In this document: piece after piece, positions 1-7,432 of the stretch
Position numbering within the stretch: position 1 is the stretch's first letter
How the letters are laid out: each line of letters begins with the position of its first letter
Source of the DNA: Opitutus sp. GAS368
Lineage (GTDB): Bacteria > Verrucomicrobiota > Verrucomicrobiia > Opitutales > UBA953
Direction of reading: 5' to 3'
Assembly (NCBI GenBank): GCA_943330755.2
Contig: CALQIY020000003.1
Coordinates: 1-50,172, forward strand
DNA: 50,172 nt
The notes under the pieces: generated by a model
The model's input: the letters and a program-made list of their open reading frames with translations, nothing else
What the model was told of the DNA's origin: nothing
The model's database searches: none
Program-made: the position numbers and the translations under genes

Positions 1-83
1 CCCCAACCGCCAAGGAAGAAGGCAAGAAGGATGTAGGCTACACGGCTTTTGGGAGCGGTATTCGCTGGGATGTTATCGGTCAT
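1..83 (-). CDS. TM2-domain membrane protein, N-terminal fragment
   Basis: Reading leftwards from an ATG at 83-81 gives an open frame of 27 complete codons to the window edge. It begins MTDNIPANTAPKSRVAYI and continues with a hydrophobic stretch ending LGGWG. The pattern (K/R)xRVAYxLLAxxLG is the start of the first helix of a TM2 domain and closely resembles residues of the neighbour at 108-533 (KDRVIYVLLAVLLGFG). The gene lies 24 bases downstream of that neighbour's stop codon on the same strand, so the two look like a tandem duplicated pair in one transcript. The bases before the ATG (acacacc) contain no Shine-Dalgarno. The rest of the gene, including the second helix, is outside the window. 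TM2 proteins are small two-helix membrane proteins of mostly unknown function. Confidence 0.75.
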   Translation of the reverse strand, partial: MTDNIPANTAPKSRVAYILLAFFLGGW

Positions 84-107
84 GGTGTGTTTGGGTTGGA
101 GAATGGT

Positions 108-533
108 TTACTTGAAGTTCACGCCGTTGGCGTCCTTCGTGACGGTGCACGCTTCAACGATGCCCCAGATCCACATAGGGAACCAGCCAAGGCCGCAAGT
201 GAGGAGGGAGACGAGCAGCTGGATGATCGCGCGATTATTGTAACCCGCGAAGAAGTTGTGGATGCCGAAACCGAGGAGGACCGCCAGCAGCACGTAGATC
301 ACACGGTCCTTGGCGTCAGGGTTGCCTTGCGCGGGCAGCGGGTAGGTCGGTACGGCGTTCGGCGGGGTCGGGAGGCCGGCGCCGAGCGACGACTGTTGGA
401 GGGGCACCCAGCTGGACATGCCCGTCGTCCAGACCAAGGTGTCGATGGAGATCTGCCCGCTGGTCAGCAAGCCGCGGATCGTCGCTTCGTCGATGGGGCC
501 CATTCGGTTGGAGCCTTGTTGGTAGTACCACAT
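108..533 (-). CDS. GYF_2/TM2 two-domain membrane protein
   Basis: A 141-residue protein. Residues 1-50 form a GYF_2-type domain (MWYYQQGSNRMGPIDEATI, then QISIDTLVWTTGMSSWVPL), which in other bacteria is a peptide-binding or scaffold module often attached to membrane proteins. A Pro-rich linker at about 55-72 leads to a TM2 domain at about 73-135: helix 1 YVLLAVLLGFGIHNFFAGY, then a second hydrophobic helix containing CGLGWFPMWIWGIVEA. The GIHNFFAGY turn is the TM2 hallmark. The frame stays open further upstream, but the ATG at 533 is chosen because the GYF_2 fold begins there. Function is unknown. It is followed by a second TM2 gene and preceded by the terminator of the suc operon, so it is probably transcribed separately. 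Confidence 0.85.
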   Translation of the reverse strand: MWYYQQGSNRMGPIDEATIRGLLTSGQISIDTLVWTTGMSSWVPLQQSSLGAGLPTPPNAVPTYPLPAQGNPDAKDRVIYVLLAVLLGFGIHNFFAGYNNRAIIQLLVSLLTCGLGWFPMWIWGIVEACTVTKDANGVNFK

Positions 534-561
534 GCGGGGGACAGTGCGGGGGCCGCTCGAT

Positions 562-597
562 AACACAAAATAAAAAAAGGCCCGTTGCCGGGCCTTT
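562..597 (-). terminator. Rho-independent terminator of pyrH-frr-sucCD
   Basis: A perfect 9-bp stem (576-584 with 589-597, AAAGGCCCG paired with CGGGCCTTT) and a 4-base loop. On the minus strand it is followed by an uninterrupted T run and further T-rich sequence down to about 562. It lies 25 bases after the sucD stop codon, which is the expected place for operon termination. Confidence 0.93.
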
Positions 598-621
598 GGG
601 GTGACGATTCCGTGACGTGCC

Positions 622-1527
622 TCAGCCCCGCCACACGCGGAGCAGGGCGTCAGCCATGTCCGAGGGGGTTTCGGCGACCGAGATGCCGCACTCGCGGAAG
701 ATCTTGATCTTGGCTTCGGCCGTGTCTTCGGCGCCACCGATGACGGCACCGGCGTGGCCCATGCGGCGACCAGCGGGAGCCGTGGCGCCGGCGATGAAGC
801 CAGCGACCGGCTTCTTGCAGTTCGCCTTGATCCAGCGGGCGGCTTCGACCTCGGCGTTGCCGCCGATTTCACCGATCATGATGATGGCTTCGGTTTCCGG
901 GTCATCGTTGAAGAGTTTGATGACGTCGAGGTGGGACGTGCCATTGACGGGGTCGCCGCCGATGCCGACGCAGGTCGACTGGCCGTGGCCCTTGCAGGTC
1001 AGTTGCCAGACGGCTTCGTAGGTCAAGGTGCCGGAGCGGGAGACGACGCCGACCTTGCCGCGCTTGTGGATGTAACCGGGGGCGATGCCGATGCGGCAAC
1101 CGCCGTGCGACTTGTCGCCGCGACCAGGGGTGACGAGGCCCGGGCAGTTCGGCCCGATGAGGCGGGTCCGCTTGCCCTGCATGGCGCGCTTGGCGCGGAC
1201 CATGTCGCGGACCGGGATGCCTTCGGTGATGGCCACCGCGAGGTCGAGGTCGGCCTCGACGCACTCGAGGATCGCATCGGCCGCGAAGGGCGGGGGGACG
1301 AAGATGGCGGACACCGTGGCGCCCGTCTGCTTGGCGGCGTCGGCCACCGTGTTGAAGATGGGAACCTTGACGCCGTTGTGTTCGAACGTCTGGCCGCCCT
1401 TGCCGGGGGTGACGCCGGCGACGACTTGGGTGCCGTAGTCGATGGAGAGACGGGCGTGGCGGGCACCGAAGTCGCCGGTGATGCCTTGGACCAGGATGCG
1501 GGTCTTTTCGTGGACGAGAATGGACAT
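622..1527 (-). CDS. sucD: Succinyl-CoA synthetase (ADP-forming) alpha subunit
   Basis: A 301-residue alpha subunit of succinate-CoA ligase, which with SucC interconverts succinyl-CoA and succinate with nucleotide triphosphate formation in the TCA cycle. The N-terminal CoA-binding Rossmann domain contains [11 protein letters not shown]. The active-site histidine that is transiently phosphorylated is His258 in [28 protein letters not shown] (about 158-173) and [10 protein letters not shown] are family signatures. Compared with the usual sequence at the segment joining the two domains, there is an extra RGDKSHGG-like stretch around residues 136-143. It lies 19 bases downstream of sucC and is the last gene before a strong terminator. 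No Shine-Dalgarno precedes the ATG (ctttcac). Confidence 0.97.
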   Translation of the reverse strand: MSILVHEKTRILVQGITGDFGARHARLSIDYGTQVVAGVTPGKGGQTFEHNGVKVPIFNTVADAAKQTGATVSAIFVPPPFAADAILECVEADLDLAVAITEGIPVRDMVRAKRAMQGKRTRLIGPNCPGLVTPGRGDKSHGGCRIGIAPGYIHKRGKVGVVSRSGTLTYEAVWQLTCKGHGQSTCVGIGGDPVNGTSHLDVIKLFNDDPETEAIIMIGEIGGNAEVEAARWIKANCKKPVAGFIAGATAPAGRRMGHAGAVIGGAEDTAEAKIKIFRECGISVAETPSDMADALLRVWRG

Positions 1528-1546
1528 GTGAAAGGAAGGGCTGGGG

Positions 1547-2758
1547 TTACTTGTTGTTGACGAGCTTCACGATCTTCTGGGCCGCGTCGGCCATCGTGTC
1601 GCCCGAGACGATCGTCAGGCCGCTGGCGGCCAAGGTGGCCTTGCCGGCTTCGACGTTGTTGCCTTCGAGGCGAACCACGAGGGGGAGCTTGAGGCCCGTT
1701 TCCTTGACGGCTTCCACGATGCCCGTCGCGATGACGTTGCAGTCCATGATGCCGCCGAAGATGTTGACCATGATGCCCTTCACATTGGGGTCGCCGAGGA
1801 TGATCTTAAAGGCCGCCGTGACTTGGTCCTTGGTCGCGCCGCCGCCGACGTCGAGGAAGTTCGCGGGGCTGCCGCCGAAGTGCTGGATGATGTCCATGGT
1901 GGACATCGCGAGGCCGGCGCCGTTGACGAGACAGGCGATGTTGCCGTCGAGGGCGATGTAGGAGAGGCCGAACTTCGAGGCTTCGATTTCCTTGGCGTCT
2001 TCCTCGTTGAGGTCGCGCAGGGCGACGACGTCGGGGTGACGGAAGAGCGCGTTGTCGTCGAAGGAGACCTTGGCGTCGAGCGCGAGGAGCTTGCCCTCGG
2101 CGGTCACGAGGAGGGGGTTGACCTCGACCATGGCGCAATCCTTTTCCCAGTAGAACTGGTAGAGCTTGGTGACGAGCGTCACGCACTGCTTGAAGAGCTC
2201 ACCGGTGAAGCCGAGGCTGAAGGCGATCTGGCGGGCCTGGAAGGCCTGCAGGCCAACGGCCGGGTCGACGTGCACCTTGAAGATCTTCTCCGGCGTCGCG
2301 TGGGCGACGTGTTCGATCTCCATGCCGCCTTCCGTCGAGGCGACGATGACCGGCTTCGAGGTCGCGCGGTCGAGGAGGATGGCGAGGTAGTACTCGTCGT
2401 CGCGGCCGTCGGGGCGCTTGCCGAGGTTCGCGGCTTCGGTGAAGTAGATGGTTTGGACCTTGCGGCCGGCCTCGCCCGTCTGGGCGGTCACGAGCGTGTT
2501 GCCGAGCATCGCCTGGGCGTTCTCGATGGCCTTTTCCTTGGTGGGCGAGAACTTCACGCCGCCCTTGAAGCCGTTGGTGAAGGTGCCCTTGCCGCGGCCG
2601 CCCGCGTGGATCTGGGACTTCACCATGATGCCGCCCGCGGTATTGAGCTGGGCGATGGCCGCGTCGAATTCGGCGACGGACGACACCGCGACGCCCTTCG
2701 GCACCGCGACGCCGAACTTCTCGAAGAGTTGCTTGGCCTGGTATTCGTGAATGTTCAT
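1547..2758 (-). CDS. sucC: Succinyl-CoA synthetase (ADP-forming) beta subunit
   Basis: A 403-residue ATP-grasp beta subunit, slightly longer than the E. coli enzyme. It starts with the conserved [12 protein letters not shown]. The nucleotide-binding segment [13 protein letters not shown] is at about 47-59, followed by the metal-binding VEVNPL. The C-terminal ligase-CoA domain carries [30 protein letters not shown] and VRLEGNN, all typical. It binds nucleotide and succinate and pairs with SucD, encoded 19 bases downstream. The upstream neighbour frr is 34 bases away on the same strand, so sucCD appear to be transcribed with pyrH-frr. Signatures cover the full length and there is no sign of disruption. 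Confidence 0.97.
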   Translation of the reverse strand: MNIHEYQAKQLFEKFGVAVPKGVAVSSVAEFDAAIAQLNTAGGIMVKSQIHAGGRGKGTFTNGFKGGVKFSPTKEKAIENAQAMLGNTLVTAQTGEAGRKVQTIYFTEAANLGKRPDGRDDEYYLAILLDRATSKPVIVASTEGGMEIEHVAHATPEKIFKVHVDPAVGLQAFQARQIAFSLGFTGELFKQCVTLVTKLYQFYWEKDCAMVEVNPLLVTAEGKLLALDAKVSFDDNALFRHPDVVALRDLNEEDAKEIEASKFGLSYIALDGNIACLVNGAGLAMSTMDIIQHFGGSPANFLDVGGGATKDQVTAAFKIILGDPNVKGIMVNIFGGIMDCNVIATGIVEAVKETGLKLPLVVRLEGNNVEAGKATLAASGLTIVSGDTMADAAQKIVKLVNNK

Positions 2759-2792
2759 GAAAGGGGAAGGTCGGGCAGGGGCGCGTCAGGGC

Positions 2793-3356
2793 TTAGCCCT
2801 TCAGTTCGGCGTCCTTCTTCTTGAGGTGCGCTTCGATGTCGGCGATCGCCTTGTCGGTGTTCGTCTGGATGTCCTTTTCGGAGCGCTTCAATTCATCGTC
2901 GGTGACGAGCTTTTCCTTGTTGGCCTTCTTGAGGACTTCGAGGACGTCGCGGCGGGCGTTGCGGACGCGCACCTTGCCTTCTTCCGCGAGCTGGGTCGCC
3001 TTCTTGGCGAGCTCGAGGCGGCGTTCGCCGGAGAGGGTGGGGACGGGGCAACGGAGGAAGCTGCCCTGGGAGACGGGGTTGATGCCGATGTTGGCGGCCA
3101 GGATGGCCTTGCGGATGTCGTCGATGGCGGCCTTGTCGAACGGCTGGACGACGATGGACTGGGCGTCGGGCGTGGTGATCGCGGACATGTCCTTGAGGCG
3201 CTGGGTCATGCCATAGGCCTCGATGTGGACTTGGATGTTCTCAACCATCATGGGCGAGGCCTTGCCGGTGTGAAGCGTGCTGAATTCGTGTTGGGTCCAA
3301 TCGACGGCCTTCTTCATGTGGGCGGCGCCGTCGGCGATGATGCGTTTGATGTCCAT
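2793..3356 (-). CDS. frr: Ribosome recycling factor
   Basis: A 187-residue protein of normal RRF length. It acts after termination to split the 70S ribosome together with EF-G. Conserved RRF segments in order: LHTGKASPMMVENI (about 28-41), TTPDAQSIVVQPFDKAAI, NIGINPVSQGSFLRCPVP and GERRLELAKKATQLAEE. The C-terminal long helix contains VRNARRD. It sits between pyrH (35 bases upstream) and sucC (34 bases downstream), all minus strand. The pyrH-frr pair is conserved across bacteria; linkage to sucCD is less usual. No Shine-Dalgarno is present before the ATG (catcccc). Confidence 0.97.
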   Translation of the reverse strand: MDIKRIIADGAAHMKKAVDWTQHEFSTLHTGKASPMMVENIQVHIEAYGMTQRLKDMSAITTPDAQSIVVQPFDKAAIDDIRKAILAANIGINPVSQGSFLRCPVPTLSGERRLELAKKATQLAEEGKVRVRNARRDVLEVLKKANKEKLVTDDELKRSEKDIQTNTDKAIADIEAHLKKKDAELKG

Positions 3357-3391
3357 GGGGATGTTGTTTTAGTTGTGTGTAAGGGGGATGG

Positions 3392-4126
3392 TTAGGCGAC
3401 GAGCGTGCCGATGGGCTGGCCGAGCACCGCTTTGCGGACCGCGCCTTTCTCGGCCATCGAGAAGACGATGATGGGGAGTTTGTTGGCTTCGCAGAGCGAG
3501 AAGGCCTCGGCATCCATCACGCCCAGGCGCTTGGTGAGGGCCTCGGCGTGCGAGACCTTCTTGTAGCGCTTGGCGTCCTTGTGCTTCATCGGGTCCTTGT
3601 CGTACACGCCGTCGACCTTGGTGGCCTTGAGGATGGCGTCGGCGCCGATCTCGTTCGCGCGCAGGGCCGCGGCGTAGTCGGTCGTGCAGTAGGGGTTACC
3701 CGTGCCGGCGACGAAGATGACGATGCGACCGCGCGAGAGGTGACGGGTGGCGCGACGCTGGATGAACGGTTCGGCGATGCGGTCCATCGGGATGGCGGTC
3801 ATGACGCGGACTTCGAGGCCGGCCTTCTCGAGGCGGTCCATGAGGGCGAGGCCGTTGATGACCGTGGAGAGCATGCCCATGTTGTCGCCCGTGGTGCGGT
3901 CGGTGCCGTTGGCGCGGGCGCCCGCGAGGCCGCGGAAGATGTTGCCGCCACCGACCACCACCGCGACCTGGGCGCCCAGGGAACGGATGGATTTGAGCTC
4001 CTCGGCCAAGCGGTCGAGGACGTCGCTGTCGATGGATTGGCCGGTTTCGTCGTTCCGGAGGGCCTCACCGCTGATCTTCAGGACGATACGGCGATACTTC
4101 GGCTTTACGGAGGAAGTAGTAGGCAT
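3392..4126 (-). CDS. pyrH: Uridylate kinase (UMP kinase)
   Basis: A 244-residue hexameric bacterial UMP kinase of the amino-acid-kinase fold, converting UMP to UDP in pyrimidine synthesis. Visible motifs are LKISGEAL near the N-terminus (phosphate-binding lysine), VVVGGGNIFRG (glycine-rich loop), MGMLSTVING, and GTGNPYCTTDYAAALRA (UMP and allosteric region). KATKVDGVYDKDP is the usual acceptor-site segment. It is the first gene of the apparent pyrH-frr-sucC-sucD operon. In many bacteria pyrH follows rpsB-tsf; here rpsB-tsf lie 36 kb away on the other strand. The leader before the ATG has no Shine-Dalgarno. Confidence 0.97.
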   Translation of the reverse strand: MPTTSSVKPKYRRIVLKISGEALRNDETGQSIDSDVLDRLAEELKSIRSLGAQVAVVVGGGNIFRGLAGARANGTDRTTGDNMGMLSTVINGLALMDRLEKAGLEVRVMTAIPMDRIAEPFIQRRATRHLSRGRIVIFVAGTGNPYCTTDYAAALRANEIGADAILKATKVDGVYDKDPMKHKDAKRYKKVSHAEALTKRLGVMDAEAFSLCEANKLPIIVFSMAEKGAVRKAVLGQPIGTLVA

Positions 4127-4177
4127 ACAGGGGAGATGGACGAGGACCCCGCTTCCGTCAACCTCGCCTTGTCTCGC

Positions 4178-4206
4178 TTGACTCCCGTTCAGGAAAACGA
4201 CTTAAC
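4178..4206 (+). promoter_or_regulatory. Candidate sigma-70-type promoter of tRNA-Gln
   Basis: TTGACT at 4178-4183, a 17-base spacer, then CTTAAC at 4201-4206. The -35 matches consensus at five of six positions; the -10 is weak. The predicted transcript would start about 4213, just before the mature tRNA 5' end at 4218, which fits a short 5' leader. Assigned by position and -35 match only. Confidence 0.5.
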
Positions 4207-4217
4207 TCGCCCCCTGC

Positions 4218-4288
4218 AGTCCGATGGTGTAATGGTAGCACAGGAGATTTTGGTTCTCCTTGTCTAGGTTCGAATCCTAGTCGGACTA
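4218..4288 (+). tRNA. trnQ: tRNA-Gln, anticodon TTG
   Basis: A complete 71-base cloverleaf. The acceptor stem AGTCCGA (4218-4224) pairs fully with TCGGACT (4281-4287), with discriminator A. The D stem is GTGT/GCAC with loop AATGGTA. The anticodon stem GGAGA/TCTCC encloses loop TTTTGGT, giving anticodon TTG (reads CAA and probably CAG). The T stem CTAGG/CCTAG has loop TTCGAAT. The 3' CCA is not encoded. It stands alone on the plus strand between two minus-strand genes, pyrH and efp. Confidence 0.97.
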
Positions 4289-4330
4289 GCAGTTTTCGCC
4301 GCCCTTGTTGGGCGGGTACGCCGTGCCCGG

Positions 4331-4362
4331 AAAACGACGAACCCCGGGGTGGCCGGGGTTCG
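4331..4362 (-). terminator. Rho-independent terminator of efp
   Basis: A perfect 10-bp stem (CGAACCCCGG at 4338-4347 with CCGGGGTTCG at 4353-4362), 5-base loop, followed on the minus strand by a short TTTT at 4334-4331. It lies 22 bases past the efp stop codon. The U tract is short, so the strand assignment rests partly on position. It could also stop plus-strand transcripts from tRNA-Gln, although no T run follows on that side. Confidence 0.75.
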
Positions 4363-4383
4363 GTGGACGTTCTGGCGGGCGGC

Positions 4384-4947
4384 TTAGGCGCGACCGAGGT
4401 ATTCCTTGTTCTCGGTGCTGACCTTGATCTTCTCGCCCTGCTTGATGAAGAGCGGGACGTTGACCTGGAGGCCGTTTTCGCAGGTGACCGTCTTTTGGAC
4501 GTTGCCGGCGGTGTCGCCCTTGACGGCGGGCGGGGCTTCGAGGACTTCGACGGTGACGGAAGGGGGGAGGTCGACGGTGATGGGCTTGTCTTCAACGAAG
4601 AGGACCATGTAGGAGGTGCCCGAAACCAGGAACTCCTTGGAGTCGGCGAGCGAAGCGGCCGAGATGTAGAATTCCTCGTTGGTGTTGGTGTCGACGAAGA
4701 CGTAGCTGCCGTCGGCTTCGTAGGACATCTCGAGGGACTTGATGGAGTTGTCGAAGACGTCGAAGCTGACGCCGATGCCGCAACGCACGGGGATCTTGGC
4801 GCCGGTCTTGATGGAGCGGAGTTCCATCTGGACGTAGGAGGCGTTGTTCGGGGGGGTGCGGACGAGACACTCGAGAACGATGCAGAGCTCGCCGTTGTAG
4901 CTCATGATGTTCTTCTTCTTGATGCGATTGACGGGAAGGGAAGCCAT
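4384..4947 (-). CDS. efp: Elongation factor P (variant with PPNN loop)
   Basis: A 187-residue three-domain EF-P, the factor that binds next to the P-site tRNA and relieves ribosome stalling at polyproline. Domain I (1-65) contains the tip loop; domains II and III show LPPSVTVEVLEAP, VKGDTAGNVQK and VPLFIKQGEKIKVST, all standard. The loop that in E. coli reads PGKGQ, with the modified Lys34, here reads P32-P33-N34-N35-A36, so the usual Lys or Arg is replaced by Asn. YeiP/EfpL-type paralogues carry a different loop, and the overall length and domain III motifs are those of EF-P proper. No EF-P modification enzyme is encoded in the window. The ATG is followed by a strong downstream terminator, so the gene appears monocistronic. 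Confidence 0.93.
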   Translation of the reverse strand: MASLPVNRIKKKNIMSYNGELCIVLECLVRTPPNNASYVQMELRSIKTGAKIPVRCGIGVSFDVFDNSIKSLEMSYEADGSYVFVDTNTNEEFYISAASLADSKEFLVSGTSYMVLFVEDKPITVDLPPSVTVEVLEAPPAVKGDTAGNVQKTVTCENGLQVNVPLFIKQGEKIKVSTENKEYLGRA

Positions 4948-5034
4948 GGGAGTAAAGGCGAAGACAAGCCGTCCCGCTCGCCACGGTCAAGCCGGACTTG
5001 CCCGCGGGAGGGGGAGAACGGCCGAAATTAGGGA

Positions 5035-6627
5035 TTATTCGCCTCGGCCAACCTTTTCGGTCACGGCCGGGGTGCCGTCCGGACGGCGATAGTTAACTTT
5101 AAGGGCGTCCAGGCGCTTGAGATGGGCCTCCAGCCGGGGCTGGAACTCAGCCCACGAACGGTCCTTGTTTTCCGACCAAGCCACTTCGGCCAAGGCGCAG
5201 GCTCGGGGGAAGGCCATGTACTCCTGCTTGGCGGGGTTGTAGATGTATTCCCCCCAGAGCTGGGCTTGGCAACCGAGGACCAGCTTGCGCTGGGCTTCGG
5301 TGAACTTCGGCGGGATGGGTTCAAAACCATACACTTTCTCGACCGTAAGGTTGCCGCCGATGTTGTCGAAGGCGGGATTCTCGGGGTGCTTGCCCTGGCC
5401 GTAGTCGAAATAGGTGTGCGAGGTCGGGGCCATCACGATGTTGTTGCCGTGATCGGCGGCCAGCTGCGCCCACTTCCAGTCGCGCCAAACCATCATCGTC
5501 GCGGTCTTGGAGAGGCCGCCTTCCTGGATTTCGTCCCAGCCGACGAGTCGCTTGCCGCGCTTGTTCAACAGCTTCTCGACGCGGGAGATGAAGTAGGACT
5601 GGAGTTCATGGGCGTTCTTGAGCTTCTCCTTGGCCATGACTTCCTTGGCGAAGGGCGACTTGTTCCATTGGTCCTTGGGCGATTCGTCGCCGCCGATATG
5701 GAAGAAGGCGTTGGGGAAGATCGGGCAGAGTTCCGCGAAGACATCGTCGATGAACGCGAAGGTTTCCTCCTTCGGGGCGAAGGTGTAGTATTTCACGCCC
5801 CAGCTGGTCGCGACCTTCGGGCTGTAGCCCGGGATGTCGGTGTTGCCGAGGTGCGGGTACGCCGCGATCGCCGCGGCGGCGTGGCCGGGCATTTCGATTT
5901 CCGGGATGACGTTGATGTGGAGCTTGGTGGCGTAGGCGACGACCTCCTTGAGGTCTTCCTGCGTGTAGAAGCCGGCGTAAGGCTTGCCGTCGGGCTTGTT
6001 GCGGTTGCCCATGGTGGGTGAGGCGTCGCGCTTGGAGCCGACCTCGGTGAGCTTGGGGTACTTCTTGATTTCGACGCGCCAGCCTTGGTCTTCGGTGAGG
6101 TGCCAGTGCAGCGTGTTCAACTTATGCAAGGCCATCAGGTCGAGCATGCGGAGGATCTGGGCCTTGCCCATGATGTGGCGACCGTCGTCGATCATCAGTC
6201 CGCGCCAGGCGAAACGCGGCTTATCCATGACGTCCCCCGGCGGAACGTACGTGCCGCCGTCATTGCCGGTGTAGGCATGCTGTTGGAGGGAGACGATGCC
6301 GTAGAAGGCGCCGGCATCGGTGCGGGCGTGGATGCGGACCGGCTGCCCCGGGTGCGCTTCGATGACGTAGCCTTCCTCGCCGACTTCAAAGCCGCGGACG
6401 GGGCCCGTGGCTTTGACGAGTTGGACCGTGGTGGTGCCGCCGGTGCCGAGCTGGGCGCGAAGGCGTTCGGCCGTGGCGGCGAAAGCAGGGTCGGCCTCGA
6501 CCTTGGCCCCGCGGATGTTCGTCGCGGGCGCATCCATGATCTGGTTCACCTGGACCGGCTTCGGCAGAATCGGCCCACCAAGGCAGGCGGCCGCGAGGAG
6601 GAGGGAGGCGAGGACGGGGAGTCGCAT
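5035..6627 (-). CDS. Secreted beta-N-acetylhexosaminidase, GH20
   Basis: A 530-residue glycoside hydrolase family 20 enzyme that releases terminal N-acetylhexosamine by substrate-assisted catalysis. The N-terminus has a signal peptide (MRLPVLASLLLAAACLGG), with a possible but non-ideal lipobox ending at Cys15. Residues about 25-135 are a GH20b-type domain; the (beta/alpha)8 barrel begins at about 139 with RFAWRGLMIDDGRHI. The barrel contains LNTLHWHLTEDQGWRVEI and EIEMPGHA. The catalytic Asp-Glu pair is D314-E315 in HIGGDESPKDQW. Substrate could be chitin oligomers, host glycans or peptidoglycan fragments; sequence alone does not decide. A 6-bp hairpin (6628-6633 with 6642-6647) lies directly upstream of the ATG. 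The gene appears separate from its neighbours. Confidence 0.93.
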   Translation of the reverse strand: MRLPVLASLLLAAACLGGPILPKPVQVNQIMDAPATNIRGAKVEADPAFAATAERLRAQLGTGGTTTVQLVKATGPVRGFEVGEEGYVIEAHPGQPVRIHARTDAGAFYGIVSLQQHAYTGNDGGTYVPPGDVMDKPRFAWRGLMIDDGRHIMGKAQILRMLDLMALHKLNTLHWHLTEDQGWRVEIKKYPKLTEVGSKRDASPTMGNRNKPDGKPYAGFYTQEDLKEVVAYATKLHINVIPEIEMPGHAAAAIAAYPHLGNTDIPGYSPKVATSWGVKYYTFAPKEETFAFIDDVFAELCPIFPNAFFHIGGDESPKDQWNKSPFAKEVMAKEKLKNAHELQSYFISRVEKLLNKRGKRLVGWDEIQEGGLSKTATMMVWRDWKWAQLAADHGNNIVMAPTSHTYFDYGQGKHPENPAFDNIGGNLTVEKVYGFEPIPPKFTEAQRKLVLGCQAQLWGEYIYNPAKQEYMAFPRACALAEVAWSENKDRSWAEFQPRLEAHLKRLDALKVNYRRPDGTPAVTEKVGRGE

Positions 6628-6707
6628 GGGGATGCATGGTTATCCCCGTCCGGAGGCCCCTTGTCGAGCGACCTAATCGCCCAGTTTCACTCTATACCTT
6701 GGGAGCT

Positions 6708-7394
6708 TTACTCCAAGGTGAAGAGCGTCCCGCCGATGCTGTTGATGGTCAGCGTCGGGGTCGTGCCGTTGGCGGCCGCCTGCGCGGTGGCGGCATCGGC
6801 GCCTTCGATGGTTGAACCCGCGCTGGCGGCGACGGTGCGGGCCACCAAAAGGTCACGGAAGGCTCCATAGAAGCGCTGCAGCTCGGCCTTGGACTTGACC
6901 GTCATCTCCACGGTCTTGGCGTGGGTGGTCGTCGGGTAGTTCTTCACCACCAGTCCGGCCGTGGTCGACTGGGTCAGGTTATTGACCTGCGTTTCGATCG
7001 CGCCAAGCGGGCCGGGGATGGGCAATTTGCTGGCGGCCGCGGGGTCGAGCCCGCGGTTCTGGGAATTGGCCGTGCTGGCGCGATTCGCCCGATCGGCGAC
7101 GTCCGCCGAGCCGGGGGTGCGGGTGTAATAGATGCGCAGTTGCTGGTTGGAGTTCTGCATGTCCACCACGACTTCGCTCACGATGAAGGCGCCGGTTGTA
7201 TATTCTTGGAACGAAACCGAGACCACGTGATCGGCGCGTCCGTAGAAACTCATGTCCGTCCCGCGGACCTCGATGCCGAAGAAGCCTTGGTTGGGGAAGG
7301 CTTTCTTCCTCATGGTCATGGCATCCACCGTCGGGGCAAGGCAAAGGGCGGCGGCCAGGGTCAGGGCAGAGCAGGGGAGTCTCATGGCGTTCAT
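6708..7394 (-). CDS. Secreted protein of unknown function
   Basis: A 228-residue protein I do not recognise. It starts with a signal peptide (MNAMRLPCSALTLAAALCLA, cleavage probably after VDA near residue 25); an alternative ATG at 7385 would trim three residues. The mature part begins with a beta-rich segment (FFGIEVRGTDMSFYGR, VVSVSFQEYTTGAFIVSEVV), has a low-complexity Ala/Asn/Ser middle, then KTVEMTVKSKAELQRFYGAF, an amphipathic helix and a hydrophobic Thr-rich end. It is divergent from the ABC transporter gene at 7433, only 38 bases away, so the two promoters must overlap or lie within coding sequence. No catalytic motif is visible. Confidence 0.8.
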   Translation of the reverse strand: MNAMRLPCSALTLAAALCLAPTVDAMTMRKKAFPNQGFFGIEVRGTDMSFYGRADHVVSVSFQEYTTGAFIVSEVVVDMQNSNQQLRIYYTRTPGSADVADRANRASTANSQNRGLDPAAASKLPIPGPLGAIETQVNNLTQSTTAGLVVKNYPTTTHAKTVEMTVKSKAELQRFYGAFRDLLVARTVAASAGSTIEGADAATAQAAANGTTPTLTINSIGGTLFTLE

Positions 7395-7432
7395 TCTTTA
7401 CCCCACCGAATGCGCTGGCAAGATTTCATCCA

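Noticed and set aside
4290-4330. CGCCC/GGGCG hairpin after tRNA-Gln as a tRNA terminator
   Set aside because: The T run precedes rather than follows the stem on the plus strand, so it does not fit a Rho-independent terminator.
5035-6627. Lipoprotein status of the hexosaminidase
   Set aside because: A Cys at position 15 follows an Ala-rich stretch, but the -3 residue is Ala rather than Leu, so an ordinary signal peptide is at least as likely.
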